Source: Bacillota bacterium (GTDB taxonomy: Bacteria; Bacillota; UBA994). Taken from it: DNA of 24,656 nucleotides. The position numbers were made by a program, and so were the translations under genes. The stretch lies in contig QLUS01000012.1 in NCBI GenBank assembly GCA_018725535.1, positions 1 to 24,656 of the forward strand, given 5' to 3'. Under the pieces are notes generated by a model, which was not told where the DNA came from, did not search any database, and saw only the letters and a program-made list of their open reading frames with translations. Below are positions 15,760 through 24,122 of this stretch, piece after piece (the stretch's first letter is position 1; every line of letters begins with the position of its first letter).

Positions 15760-16280
15760 GCGTCATCCTCCATCCCTAGCGGCAGCGTAACAGTCATGCG
15801 TTTCTCAACTAGGTCGATTTCCTTGACTACGCTCCGCAGTGCCGGCAATAGGATGTCGCCGCGCGGACCTTCTACGACATAGACATCGTTGCTTTTTAGG
15901 GAGAGCACCTCTCGTACGAAACCTAGTTTTTCCCTGTGCTCATTAAAAACCGCAAGGCCTACGATTTGAAAGCAGTAATAGGTCTCCGAGGACAAAGGCA
16001 GCACCTCAGTTTGTGTAACCACCAGTTCGCCGCCCACCAATTTCTCGGCATCCTCACGGCTCAGGCAGTCGTCGAGCGCCAAAATGTAGTACCGCCCGTG
16101 GGTCTGCACTGACCGCACGTTCACCCGGCGAAACTCGTCCTTACGGCGCCACAGCATACGCTGGCCAGGCATCTCTGTAAAGCGGCGCGGGTGATCAGAC
16201 AAAGGCTTGACCTTAAGCTCACCGGCGAGACCGAGCACGCCTACCACTTCACCTACACTCACCAGTTCGCCGCTTTGCAT
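15756..16280 (-). CDS. rimM: RimM, 16S rRNA processing factor
   Basis: RimM assists 30S head assembly by binding S19. The 174-residue product has the N-terminal RimM barrel (VSVGEVVGVLGLAGELKVKPLSDHPRRF) and the C-terminal PRC-barrel (YYCFQIVGLAVFNEHREKLGFVREVL...DILLPALRSVVKEIDLVEKRMTV). The usual glycine-rich G-K-T-H-G motif is replaced by GVLGLAGEL, a mild divergence. Its ATG shares a base with the khpA stop (TAATG), and it overlaps trmD. Confidence 0.93.
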   Translation of the reverse strand: MQSGELVSVGEVVGVLGLAGELKVKPLSDHPRRFTEMPGQRMLWRRKDEFRRVNVRSVQTHGRYYILALDDCLSREDAEKLVGGELVVTQTEVLPLSSETYYCFQIVGLAVFNEHREKLGFVREVLSLKSNDVYVVEGPRGDILLPALRSVVKEIDLVEKRMTVTLPLGMEDDA

Positions 16281-16507
16281 TAGGATTCTATTTCCACGCA
16301 GATGCGTTGGTCAAGGGGGCCCGCTGCCTTCACCACGGTGCGGATAGCTTTGGCAATACGTCCCTGCTTGCCTATCACTTTGCCGATATCCTCACTTGCT
16401 ACGGATACTTTGAGAATAAGTCCGTCTTCCCCCTGCACTTCTGTCACTTGGACCTTGTCAGGCTCTGCGACCAGCGATTTGGTGATAAACAGCACTAACT
16501 CACGCAT
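16280..16507 (-). CDS. khpA: KhpA, KH-domain RNA-binding protein
   Basis: A 75-residue single KH-domain protein. KhpA (YlqC) works with KhpB/Jag in RNA binding and cell-wall growth control in Gram-positives. The KH signature GKVIGKQGR (42-50, GxxG loop) is clear, and the N-terminus MRELVLFITKSLVAEPDKV is typical. AAGGAGGTG precedes the ATG at 16507 at the right distance. A longer upstream reading overlaps rpsP and has no KH similarity. It is located between rpsP and rimM, its standard place. Confidence 0.95.
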   Translation of the reverse strand: MRELVLFITKSLVAEPDKVQVTEVQGEDGLILKVSVASEDIGKVIGKQGRIAKAIRTVVKAAGPLDQRICVEIES

Positions 16508-16520
16508 GCGGGACACCTCC

Positions 16521-16772
16521 TTAGGCTTTCTCGAACATGCCAGCGCGGTGAAGCAAACCCCGCACTGTATCCGACATTTGGACACCCTGCTTCAGCCAGT
16601 AGTTTATCCGTTCGCGGTCTAACTCGACTACGGCGGGGTTGGCGACAGGATTATAGAAGCCGAGCTCTTCGATATTGCGCCCATCCCGTGGTGAACGAGA
16701 ATCCGCGACAACTAACCGATAAAAGGCGGCCTTCTTTGCACCCATCCGCTTGAGTCGTATTTTTGTTGCCAT
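16521..16772 (-). CDS. rpsP: 30S ribosomal protein S16
   Basis: S16 is an early 30S assembly protein. The 83-residue product begins MATKIRLKRMGAKKAAFYRLVVADSRSPRDGR and continues IEELGFYNPVANPAVVELDRERINYWLKQGVQMSDTV, all diagnostic. AAAAGGGGTG precedes the ATG at 16772. It begins 26 bases after ffh and is followed by khpA after 13 bases. Confidence 0.97.
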   Translation of the reverse strand: MATKIRLKRMGAKKAAFYRLVVADSRSPRDGRNIEELGFYNPVANPAVVELDRERINYWLKQGVQMSDTVRGLLHRAGMFEKA

Positions 16773-16798
16773 CAGTGTCACCCCTTTTCAAGTCTTCC

Positions 16799-18133
16799 CT
16801 AAACCAAAGGGAACTTTGCCTTCTTGCCGCCACGCTTTCCCATATCGGCAAAAGTCTTCATCATTTTGCGCGTTTGCTCAAACTGTTTGAGTAAACGGTT
16901 GACGTCTTGCACTGAGGTGCCGCTGCCGAGCGCGATGCGCTTGCGCCTGCTGCCGTCAATCATCTCTGGGCGCTGGCGTTCTCTCTTAGTCATGGAGAAA
17001 ATCACGGCCTCGACGCGTTTAAGCTCGCGTTCGTCAATTTGCATGTTCTGCAGCTGTTTTGCCTGAGCAAACCCAGGCACCCTCCCAAGCAACTGGTCTA
17101 AAGGTCCCATGTTGCGTATCTCCTGCAGCTGAGTCAAAAAGTCTTCCAGCGTGAATGTCTGGGAGCGCAGCTTCTGCTCAAGCTCTGCCGCGCGCTTGAC
17201 ATCTAAGGCTTCCTCAGCCCTCTCAATCAGGGAAAGCACATCAGCCATTCCCAAAATACGGGAGGCCATGCGGTCAGGGTGGAACACCTCGAGGGCGTCT
17301 AGTCTCTCTCCCACGCCGATGTATTTTATGGGCTTACCTGTCACAGCCTTGGCCGAAAGCGCCGCTCCGCCACGCGCGTCACCGTCTAACTTGGTCATGA
17401 CAATGCCGTCAATAGAAATGGCCTTATCAAACGCCTCTGCCACCGTTACCGCATCTTGACCGGTCATGGCATCGACTACGAGCAGAATCTCATGCGGGTG
17501 CACTGCTTCACAAATATCTTGGAGTTCCTGCATCAGCCGTTCATCAATATGCAGTCGCCCGGCTGTGTCGATAATAACTAAGTCCCGCCCTTGGCGCATG
17601 GCGCTTTCTTTGGCGGCGCGAGCAATTTCCACCGGGTTCTTGCTCTCACGCATCGAAAAAACAGGTATGTCTAGCTGTCGTCCCAGAGTCTCCAGTTGAT
17701 CTATCGCCGCAGGCCTATAGACATCACACGCCACGAGCAAAGGGTGCCGCCCATTCTTGCGTAACAGGCGTGCCAGTTTACCTGCCTGGGTAGTTTTGCC
17801 CGACCCTTGTAGGCCAACTAACATCAGTACGGACGGCGGATTAGGGGAAAGGTTGATACGGCTCGTACTGCCGCCGAGCAGCTTAATGAGCTCCTCATGC
17901 ACAATCTTGATGACGTGTTGCCCGGGCGTCAGGCTCTCAAACACCGCTTGGCCGACGGCGCGCTCTTTCACTGCGGCGACAAAGTCGCGCACTACCTTTA
18001 AGTTAACGTCGGCCTCAAGCAAGGCCATGCGCACTTCACGCAGCGCCTCGGTCACGTCCTGTTCAGTAAGTTTGCCCTTGCCACGCAGTTTCTTGAAGGT
18101 GGCCTGCAATCTTTCGCCAAGCGCCTTGAACAT
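16799..18133 (-). CDS. ffh: Ffh, signal recognition particle protein (SRP54)
   Basis: Ffh with 4.5S RNA targets nascent membrane and secreted proteins to FtsY. The 444-residue product has the N-domain (1-95), then the GTPase with G1 GLQGSGKTT (107-115), DVYRPAAIDQL, DTAGRL and TKLDGDARGG. The M-domain carries the RNA-binding helix (MIDGSRRKRIALGSGTSVQDVNRLLKQFEQ) and ends rich in methionine and lysine. AAGGAGG before the ATG overlaps the ylxM stop. The 4.5S RNA gene is not in this window. Confidence 0.97.
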   Translation of the reverse strand: MFKALGERLQATFKKLRGKGKLTEQDVTEALREVRMALLEADVNLKVVRDFVAAVKERAVGQAVFESLTPGQHVIKIVHEELIKLLGGSTSRINLSPNPPSVLMLVGLQGSGKTTQAGKLARLLRKNGRHPLLVACDVYRPAAIDQLETLGRQLDIPVFSMRESKNPVEIARAAKESAMRQGRDLVIIDTAGRLHIDERLMQELQDICEAVHPHEILLVVDAMTGQDAVTVAEAFDKAISIDGIVMTKLDGDARGGAALSAKAVTGKPIKYIGVGERLDALEVFHPDRMASRILGMADVLSLIERAEEALDVKRAAELEQKLRSQTFTLEDFLTQLQEIRNMGPLDQLLGRVPGFAQAKQLQNMQIDERELKRVEAVIFSMTKRERQRPEMIDGSRRKRIALGSGTSVQDVNRLLKQFEQTRKMMKTFADMGKRGGKKAKFPLV

Positions 18134-18135
18134 GA

Positions 18136-18396
18136 CTAACCTCCTTCTACGAAGCGAGCGACAAGCCCAAGCTTTTCTTCATAGCCTAGGAGCGCCGCCT
18201 CCGCTCGCCGCACTGTATCATGCACAGCTTGACGGCTGATACCAAGCTCGGATGCGATCTCCCCTAAAGACAGGTTCTCAGCAAAGTATAGGCGACAGGC
18301 CAAAAGCTGGCGCTCTGTAAGCAAGCCCCCGTAAAAGTCGAGGAGTAAGCCCATCTGCACAAACCCCGGCGCCTCGGGCACTTCACCCTGGTCCAC
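18136..18396 (-). CDS. ylxM: YlxM-like helix-turn-helix protein, SRP operon
   Basis: A small protein of the YlxM/UPF0122 family, which is encoded next to ffh/ftsY in Gram-positives and modulates SRP GTPase activity. The core MGLLLDFYGGLLTERQLLACRLYF is followed by a sigma-70 region-4-like helix-turn-helix (LSLGEIASELGISRQAVHDTVRRAEAAL). I chose the GTG at 18396, since AAGGGGGTG lies just upstream, giving 86 residues; a GTG at 18426 or the ATG at 18354 are alternatives. Its stop lies within the ribosome binding site of ffh. Confidence 0.88.
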   Translation of the reverse strand: MDQGEVPEAPGFVQMGLLLDFYGGLLTERQLLACRLYFAENLSLGEIASELGISRQAVHDTVRRAEAALLGYEEKLGLVARFVEGG

Positions 18397-18453
18397 GTCG
18401 CACACCCCCTTGTTGCTACGCCGCACTGAGCATAGCAGACGCGAAAAGGGCTG

Positions 18454-19371
18454 TCAAGGAGTTTTACTTGACAGGAGGGCGGCGGCGAATTCTTGCGGGT
18501 CGAAGGGGCGCAAGTCGCTTGCCTTTTCCCCTACCCCGATGAGTTTGATGGGCACCTGCTGCTCCTCGCGGATGGCTAACACGATGCCGCCCTTAGCCGT
18601 GCCGTCGAGCTTAGTTAAAATGATGCCGGTAAGCGGGACAATCTCTGCGAACTCCCGGACTTGGCTCAGGGCGTTTTGACCGGTAGAGGCATCGACGACC
18701 AGCAAAATCTCCCGCAAAGCATCCGGCGCTTCGCGTTCAATAATGCGCCGCACTTTGCCGAGTTCCTGCATCAGGTTCGTCTTATTGTGGAGGCGCCCGG
18801 CTGTGTCTACGAGCAGAAGGTCAATACCCTTGGCTCGCGCTGAATGCAGGGCATCATAAACAACCGCAGCGGGGTCTCCGCCCGCTGCATGAGCAATAAC
18901 TTGCACGCCGGCCCGTTCAGCCCAAATCTCTAACTGCTGTGCCGCCGCAGCGCGAAAAGTGTCTCCCGCCGCGCACATAATTTTCAGTCCTTGTTCGCGG
19001 TAATACTGGGCCAACTTCCCGATGCTAGTGGTCTTGCCTACACCGTTGACACCCACCACTAGGAATACATTGAGCCTCCCCTGCTGCAACTCAATCGCCT
19101 CGGGTTTCCCAAGCCGTTCGGACACTATCTCTTGCAGCAAGGGACGAAGAAAGTGACCTTCTTGCACTTTTCTTTCGCTGACCAGCTTACGCAGATGCTT
19201 GAGAAGCCTTGCGCTGGCAGTTACCCCTACATCGTTAAGAATCAGGAGTTCCTCTAGTTCTTCGTAAAGGGACTCGTCTATCTTCCGTCCAACAATCAAC
19301 GCGTCAAGTTTGACCAAGAACTTCTCGCGTGCCTTGGCCAGACCGTCTGCGAGTTTCTGCATGAATCCCAT
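18454..19371 (-). CDS. ftsY: FtsY, signal recognition particle receptor
   Basis: FtsY is the membrane-associated GTPase that receives SRP-ribosome complexes. The 305-residue product has a short N-terminal helical domain without a long acidic A-region, as in many Bacillota. The NG-domain includes GVNGVGKTT (107-115), GDTFRAAAAQQL, LLVDTAGRLHNKTNLM and TKLDGTAKGG, with the GVGEKASDLRPFDPQEF end. AGGAGGG precedes the ATG. It begins 13 bases after the broken smc. Confidence 0.97.
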   Translation of the reverse strand: MGFMQKLADGLAKAREKFLVKLDALIVGRKIDESLYEELEELLILNDVGVTASARLLKHLRKLVSERKVQEGHFLRPLLQEIVSERLGKPEAIELQQGRLNVFLVVGVNGVGKTTSIGKLAQYYREQGLKIMCAAGDTFRAAAAQQLEIWAERAGVQVIAHAAGGDPAAVVYDALHSARAKGIDLLLVDTAGRLHNKTNLMQELGKVRRIIEREAPDALREILLVVDASTGQNALSQVREFAEIVPLTGIILTKLDGTAKGGIVLAIREEQQVPIKLIGVGEKASDLRPFDPQEFAAALLSSKTP

Positions 19372-19384
19372 GACTTCCGCCCTC

Positions 19385-22300
19385 CTATGCTCCGGCTATC
19401 TCTGCCACTTTCACGGTTAGGACTTTTGATACTCCCTCTTCCCGCATGGTCACGCCGTACAGCATGTCGGCAGCCATCATCGTGCCGCGCGTATGAGTAA
19501 TGATTAGGAACTGCGTATTAGCGCATAGCTCCCTCAGTACTGCGATCAGCCTTTCCACATTGGCTTCATCGAGGGGCGCGTCAATTTCGTCCAGCACACA
19601 GAACGGGGTAGGCTTAACCAAGAGCACAGCACAGAGCAGCGATAGGGCTACGAGAGCACGCTCTCCGCCAGACAACAGCGTGATGCTCTGCAGGCGCTTA
19701 CCCAGTGGTTGCACGTCCACTTCTATGCCTGATTCGAGTGGCCGTTCGGGCTCGCTGAGATATATCCTTGCCGTTGCCCCCCCCGCAGAGCCGCGCGGCG
19801 ACGTCGCTGAAGGCCTTCTGGATGGCGCTAAACCCAGCCACGAACCTTTCACCCATCACCTGGTCTAACTCGGCCATAACCCCCCGCAAGTGCTGCTCAG
19901 CCTCCCGCAGGTCGTCCTGCTCCCGTGCTAGGAAACTAATGCGCTCACTAAGCCGCTCGCTCTCCGCAATCGCCGCGATGCGTACTGGCCCAAGCGCGGT
20001 GAGTTTAGTGTCTAGTTCGGCGATGCGCGTCTCCGCCTCGCTCCGGCTAGAGAGCGTGCTGCTTTGACCTTCGGCACTGGGGTACTTTTGCCTAAGCTTG
20101 GCCTTAAGGAAATCTTCCTCAGCTGCGACACGTTCACGCCGCAGTTCAATATTGTGCAGCCTCTGCCTGGCGTTGTTTAGCTCGCCCTGCAGCTGAATGC
20201 ACGTCGCCTGCAGCTTTGCCTGGCACTGGGTCTGTTGCTCTTGCCTTAAGCGACTGGCTTCTACCTGAGCGGTAAAGGCGTCGACCTTGCGAAGCAAAGT
20301 GATTATCTCAGACTCTAGCGTTGCCATGCGCTCCTTTAGATCCGCTACGGCACTTTCGGCCTCGCCCGCTTCTCGCTCCCCTTCTTCACGACGCTCCCTA
20401 GCAGAGGCCACACTTTGCCTGCGCTCAGCCACGTGAAGCGTTGCCAGCACTACTTGCGATTCAAGGCATGCGACTTCCACCGCTAACTCCATACGGCGCA
20501 CGGAATTCGCAGCTTGTCGCTGCGAGAGCTCTTCTGCGGTGCGCAGTGCTTGTTCCCTTAACCCAGCTAACTCTGCCCTCTGTGCCCTCAGGCGATTAAC
20601 CTTGGTTCCCACGCCGCAATGCTCTGTCTTCAGCTGCGAAAGTTCTGTGGCTAGAGACGAAACGGCGTCCGACAGGAAACGCTGCTCTTCACTTAGACGG
20701 GCATTGCCTGTAGGAGTGGCCTGAGTTCGCCATCTTTCCTGTCGACTTCACCTGCTAACTTTCGACCGATCGTGACTGCTTGCTCTATATGAGCTCGTAA
20801 TTCTGCTATCTCTCCGACAATGGATTTCTCCAGCGAGCGTTTTCCCTCTAAAAGGCTCGCAGCGCTCTCAAGCTCGCGTCGACGAGATAACAGCCATGCC
20901 TGCCGTTCGGGCCGACTGCCACCGGTTATCGACCCTCCGGGGAGGACGATATCCCCATCGAGCGTCACAATACGCCATGTATACCCCGTCTGCGCCGCTA
21001 CTTGTGATGCGGAATCAAGCCCATCACAGATCAGCACGTTGCCTAGCGTATGCCTAACCACCGGGCCAAGCTCGGCGGGGAATTTCACCAAGTCTGCTGC
21101 GCGGCCTAAACACCCTGTCACTGCGAATGCGCGCGCAGGGAGATCACGCACGTCGCGAGGTTTAAGAGTATCGAGCGGGAAAAAGTAGCGCGGCCCTGCG
21201 TTTTCTCTTTAAGCACGGCAATAGCCCGTTTGGCTGTAGACTCCGTATCGGTAACGATATCCCCTACCTGTGCGCCCAAAGCAATCTCGATGGCGACTTC
21301 GTACCGTTCCTCCGTCGCAATCAGGTTGCCAACCGCGCCAAGTACACCGCGCATGTTCATCCCCAACACAAATCGTGCCCCGCGGCCTAACCCTTCCATT
21401 TGCCGCTCGCTGGCTTCTAGCGCTCGGAGACGCGTTAGGGCTCCGTGCGCTTCGGTTTCTGCACGTTGGCGCTGCTGTTCGAGCGAGGCCCCCTGCCCTT
21501 CTAGCTGCCTGAGGCGAGTCGCCGTCTCCGCATGCTGTGCCTTAGAATGCGTAAGTCCCAGCGACAAATCCTGGCGCTTCTTTTCCCTCTGCTGCTGCTC
21601 TGCCGTCAAGCTCTCTAGTCTGCCCGCGAGGGTAGAGTGTTGGTCCGTCTTTCTGGCAATTGATTCTCCTAAGACCTGAGTTTTTGTTTCACATTCAGCC
21701 AGCTCACCGCGCATCACATGGATACGCTCTTCTAGAGACGTCAGATAGGCGGCATGCTCACCTTCGGCGCGGGACAAGCTCTCGACCTCAAGCTCAGGGC
21801 ATCCTTTAAGCGCGGCTGATTTCTCGCTTAGACTGAGTTCGAAAGAGCCTAACTCATCTGTGGCGTGCGACCAGTCTTGCGTCACTCTAGCTTCTTCACG
21901 CAGGAGGCGGTCTAGAGCGGCTGCGGCATTCTGTAAACGGGACGTGGCCCGCTCGTGCTCTCCCGCCGTGTCGCTTAACCGCTCACTCCGCTGCTCACGT
22001 AGCAGTGTGTGCTGCAGAAGCTCCCGTTCACCCTCCCGAAACGCCGCCAAATCGACACTCGCTGCGAGCAAATTGCTGGCTTGCTCCGCTTCGTGTATGT
22101 TTAGGCGAGACTCACAGTGGATAATTTCGTCGCTGACGCGCTGGGCTTGGGTATGTAGGGTTTGATGCTGACGTTCAGCGAGGGCCCACCTCATACAATA
22201 GCAACTCTCTCTCGCAGCTGTCGCGCGTGTCAGTAAGCTGCAGGTAGTGCTTTGCTCGCTCCGCCTCACCTGCTAACGGCTCTAGTTGCGTTTCAAGCTC

Positions 22301-22888
22301 CCAGGCAATGTCTTGAATGCGGCGCAAGTTTCCCGCTGTGTCACCGAGGCGTGCCTCTGTTTCCTTCTTGCGCAGCTTGTAGCGGGAAATACCAATTGCC
22401 TCTTCAAAGATTACCCGGCGGTTGCGCGGGTCAGCGCTGAGAATCTCCTCTATGCGTCCTTGGCCAACAAATGAGTAGGACTCCTTGCCAATCCCCGTGT
22501 CAAGAAACAGTTCTGCGATGTCCTTCAACCTACAGGCCTTGCGGTTGATGAAGTACTCGGCATCACCGGAACGATACACCCGACGGGTGATGGCCACCTC
22601 GCTCAGATCTATGGGTAGCCGCTGGTCACTATTATCAAACACGAGCGTTACTTCGGCGAGTCCCACGCCTTTGCGCTTGGCAGTCCCACAGAAAATAACG
22701 TCGTCCATGCGCGTGCCGCGTAGGAGCCGCGCGGATTGCTCACCCAGCACCCACTTGACGGCCTCGGCGAGGTTGCTTTTGCCGCTCCCGTTAGGACCGA
22801 CAACGGCGGTGAGTCCTTCGCCGAGCTCAAACTCAGTTCTATCGGCAAAGGACTTAAACCCGCTTATCTCAATGCGTTTCATCCTCAT
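19385..22888 (-). pseudogene. smc: SMC chromosome-segregation ATPase, four single-base frameshifts
   Basis: SMC forms ATP-driven dimeric arms that organise and segregate chromosomes. The ATG at 22888 follows TAGGAGGG. The N-terminal head has Walker A GPNGSGKS (31-38) and the Q-loop region FVGQGRIEEIL. Coiled coil, hinge (VLGAVGNLIATEERYEVAIEIALGAQ; LPGGSITGG) and second coil follow. The C-terminal head has LSGGERALVALSLL and VLDEIDAPLDEANV. Full length would be about 1,167 residues, normal for the family, but four shifts break it: an extra G in GGTGGGCCC (about 22182-22187), one T missing from a T run (21180-21184), one base lost within about 20695-20750, and an extra G in a run of eight (19777-19784). 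The four shifts sum to zero. Either a recent pseudogene or a locally poor sequence. Confidence 0.85.
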
Positions 22889-22910
22889 AGAGTTTTCCCT
22901 CCTACATGTA

Positions 22911-22931
22911 TTCACCACAGAGGCACAGAGA
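22911..22931 (+). repeat. CACAGAGG-type repeat, copy A
   Basis: First direct copy (TTCACCACAGAGGCACAGAG), 22 bases upstream of the smc start. It pairs with the inverted copy at 23150-23177. Confidence 0.7.
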
Positions 22932-22964
22932 GACCGCGATGTCACTGCGGGGCATGGTGCCTTT

Positions 22965-22994
22965 TCACCCCAGAGGCACAGAGGACACAGAGAA
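22965..22994 (+). repeat. CACAGAGG-type repeat, copy B
   Basis: Second direct copy, with CCCAGAGGCACAGAGGACAC as its core. It is followed at 23001 by AACAAATGTA, which recurs at the right end of the region. Confidence 0.7.
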
Positions 22995-23149
22995 AGAGTG
23001 AACAAATGTACCCGTCCCCAGCGTTGTATCTCCCGCGCCTGTCGCACTTATTGTACCAAAGCGCGAAGGAAACCACACGCGATAAAACACCTATGCCTCG
23101 GCATAGGCAACAGGTGAAAGCCATGTTATATGGAGCATCTTATCTTAAT

Positions 23150-23177
23150 CTCTGTGACCTCTGTGTCTCTGTGGTGC
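23150..23177 (-). repeat. CACAGAGG-type repeat, inverted copy C
   Basis: Inverted copy: on the minus strand it reads CACCACAGAGACACAGAGG and then TCACAGAG. It ends close to the rnc stop and forms the right arm of the imperfect inverted repeat. Confidence 0.7.
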
Positions 23178-23190
23178 AAAACAAATGTAG

Positions 23191-23862
23191 CTAGGCGCGA
23201 AGGTTTCGCAACGCTTCTGCCGCCGCCGCCTGCTCGGCCTGTTTCTTGCTCCTGCCTTCTCCGATGCCCATTGTACGCCCCGCTACAGCAACCTCTACAC
23301 GATAAGTGCGGTCGTGGTCGGGACCGCTGTAGCCGAGCAGCGTGTAGCTCACAGCCTCAGGTGCTAGCTCCTGCAACGCGCTCTTGGCGTCCGCACCCGC
23401 TCTGCTAGCGTCGGTGTTGTCGAGCATGTCGGCGTAAAACAGCTGAAACAACTCCTCCGCACGGGGAAGCCCGCCGGCAAGATAGGCCGCACCCAACAAG
23501 GCCTCCGTGCACCCAGCCAGAATCCTTGGCCTCGCGGCACCGTTGCTGCCAATGGCGCTACGCCCGAGCAATACGATTGTTTGCAGATCAAACAGGCGCG
23601 CAATAGAAGTAAGCGCGGCTTCGCAAACCAGATTTGCCCGTAAGCGGCTGAGCTGCCCCTCCGCTAGCGAAGGAAATCTCCTGTAGAGATGCGAGCTGCA
23701 AAGTAGCGACAATACAGCGTCCCCTAAGAACTCTAAGCGTTCACTGTCCAAACTCCCTGGGTTGTCGTGAGCGTAGGAGGAGTGAGTCAGGGCTTGTTTC
23801 ACTAGCTGCTCATCCCCGGGGGAAAAACCAAGGTGCCTGGCAAGCAACTGTATGCTGCTCAA
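23191..23862 (-). CDS. rnc: Ribonuclease III, atypical active site
   Basis: RNase III cleaves double-stranded RNA in rRNA processing and mRNA turnover. The 223-residue product begins at TTG after GGGGGAG. It has the signature ERLEFLGDAVLSL (E41, E44, D48) and a C-terminal double-stranded-RNA-binding domain ending GEGRSKKQAEQAAAAEAL. However, the second metal-binding motif, normally LAD..EA, reads ILAGCTEALLGAAYLAGG. G117 replaces the aspartate equivalent to E. coli D114, while E120 is kept. The usual GEE.SGGR segment before it is also lost (GRSAIGSNGAARP). It may be weakly active or RNA-binding only. It lies between acpP and the broken smc. Confidence 0.9.
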   Translation of the reverse strand: MSSIQLLARHLGFSPGDEQLVKQALTHSSYAHDNPGSLDSERLEFLGDAVLSLLCSSHLYRRFPSLAEGQLSRLRANLVCEAALTSIARLFDLQTIVLLGRSAIGSNGAARPRILAGCTEALLGAAYLAGGLPRAEELFQLFYADMLDNTDASRAGADAKSALQELAPEAVSYTLLGYSGPDHDRTYRVEVAVAGRTMGIGEGRSKKQAEQAAAAEALRNLRA

Positions 23863-23878
23863 TAGTAGCGCTCCCCCT

Positions 23879-24112
23879 TTAAATGTGTTTCTCGATGTGC
23901 CGCACGGCGTCTCGCACGGTGACTATGTTGGCAACCTCATCATCATCGAGCGTAATGTCTAGCTCCTGCTCCATCGCCATGGCAATCTCAATTAGATTTA
24001 TGGAATCCGCGCCGAGGTCAGCCCGAAAGCGTGAATCCAAATCAATCTTGCCAGCGTCTATGCGGAGGATTCGCGCTGTTACGGCACGCACCCGCGTAAA
24101 AATGTCCTCCAT
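23879..24112 (-). CDS. acpP: Acyl carrier protein
   Basis: Carries growing acyl chains on a phosphopantetheine arm in fatty-acid synthesis. The 77-residue acidic product has the attachment site GADSINLIEIAM (S37; the usual DSL is DSI here) and the ending VRDAVRHIEKHI. AGGGAGG lies just before the ATG. It stands upstream of rnc, its common place in Bacillota, but the preceding gene is degV-like instead of fabF/fabG or plsX. Confidence 0.95.
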   Translation of the reverse strand: MEDIFTRVRAVTARILRIDAGKIDLDSRFRADLGADSINLIEIAMAMEQELDITLDDDEVANIVTVRDAVRHIEKHI

Positions 24113-24122
24113 AGCGCCCTCC

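Larger units (their letters stand above)
22889..23190. other. rnc-smc intergenic region with dispersed CACAGAGG repeats
   Basis: About 300 bases without a gene. It holds three copies of a repeat based on CACCACAGAGGCACAGAG: two direct (22911-22931 and 22965-22994) and one inverted (23150-23177). The outer copies are bordered by related TACATGTA/ACAAATGTA ends, so 22902-23190 reads as an imperfect inverted-repeat unit that abuts the rnc stop. A short hairpin (CCTATGC/GCATAGG, 23090-23107) lies inside. Repeats of this type are commonly seen between genes in many environmental bacteria. No promoter is convincing; TATAAC on the minus strand near 23125 lacks a matching -35. Confidence 0.6.

Noticed and set aside
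16799..18453. A 4.5S/SRP RNA gene near ffh.
   Set aside because: There is no intergenic space large enough between ffh, ylxM and ftsY, and no typical SRP RNA hairpin was seen.
19385..22888. Programmed ribosomal frameshifting to explain smc.
   Set aside because: Four shifts in both directions would all have to be programmed; no slippery heptamer with a downstream structure is evident, and SMC is not known to use recoding.
22889..23047. An N-terminal extension of SMC across the intergenic repeats.
   Set aside because: SMC proteins begin at the (M)KRIEISGFKSF motif, and TAGGAGGG precedes the ATG at 22888.
22911..23177. CACAGAGG repeats as a possible CRISPR array.
   Set aside because: Only three copies, unequal spacing, mixed orientation and no cas genes nearby.
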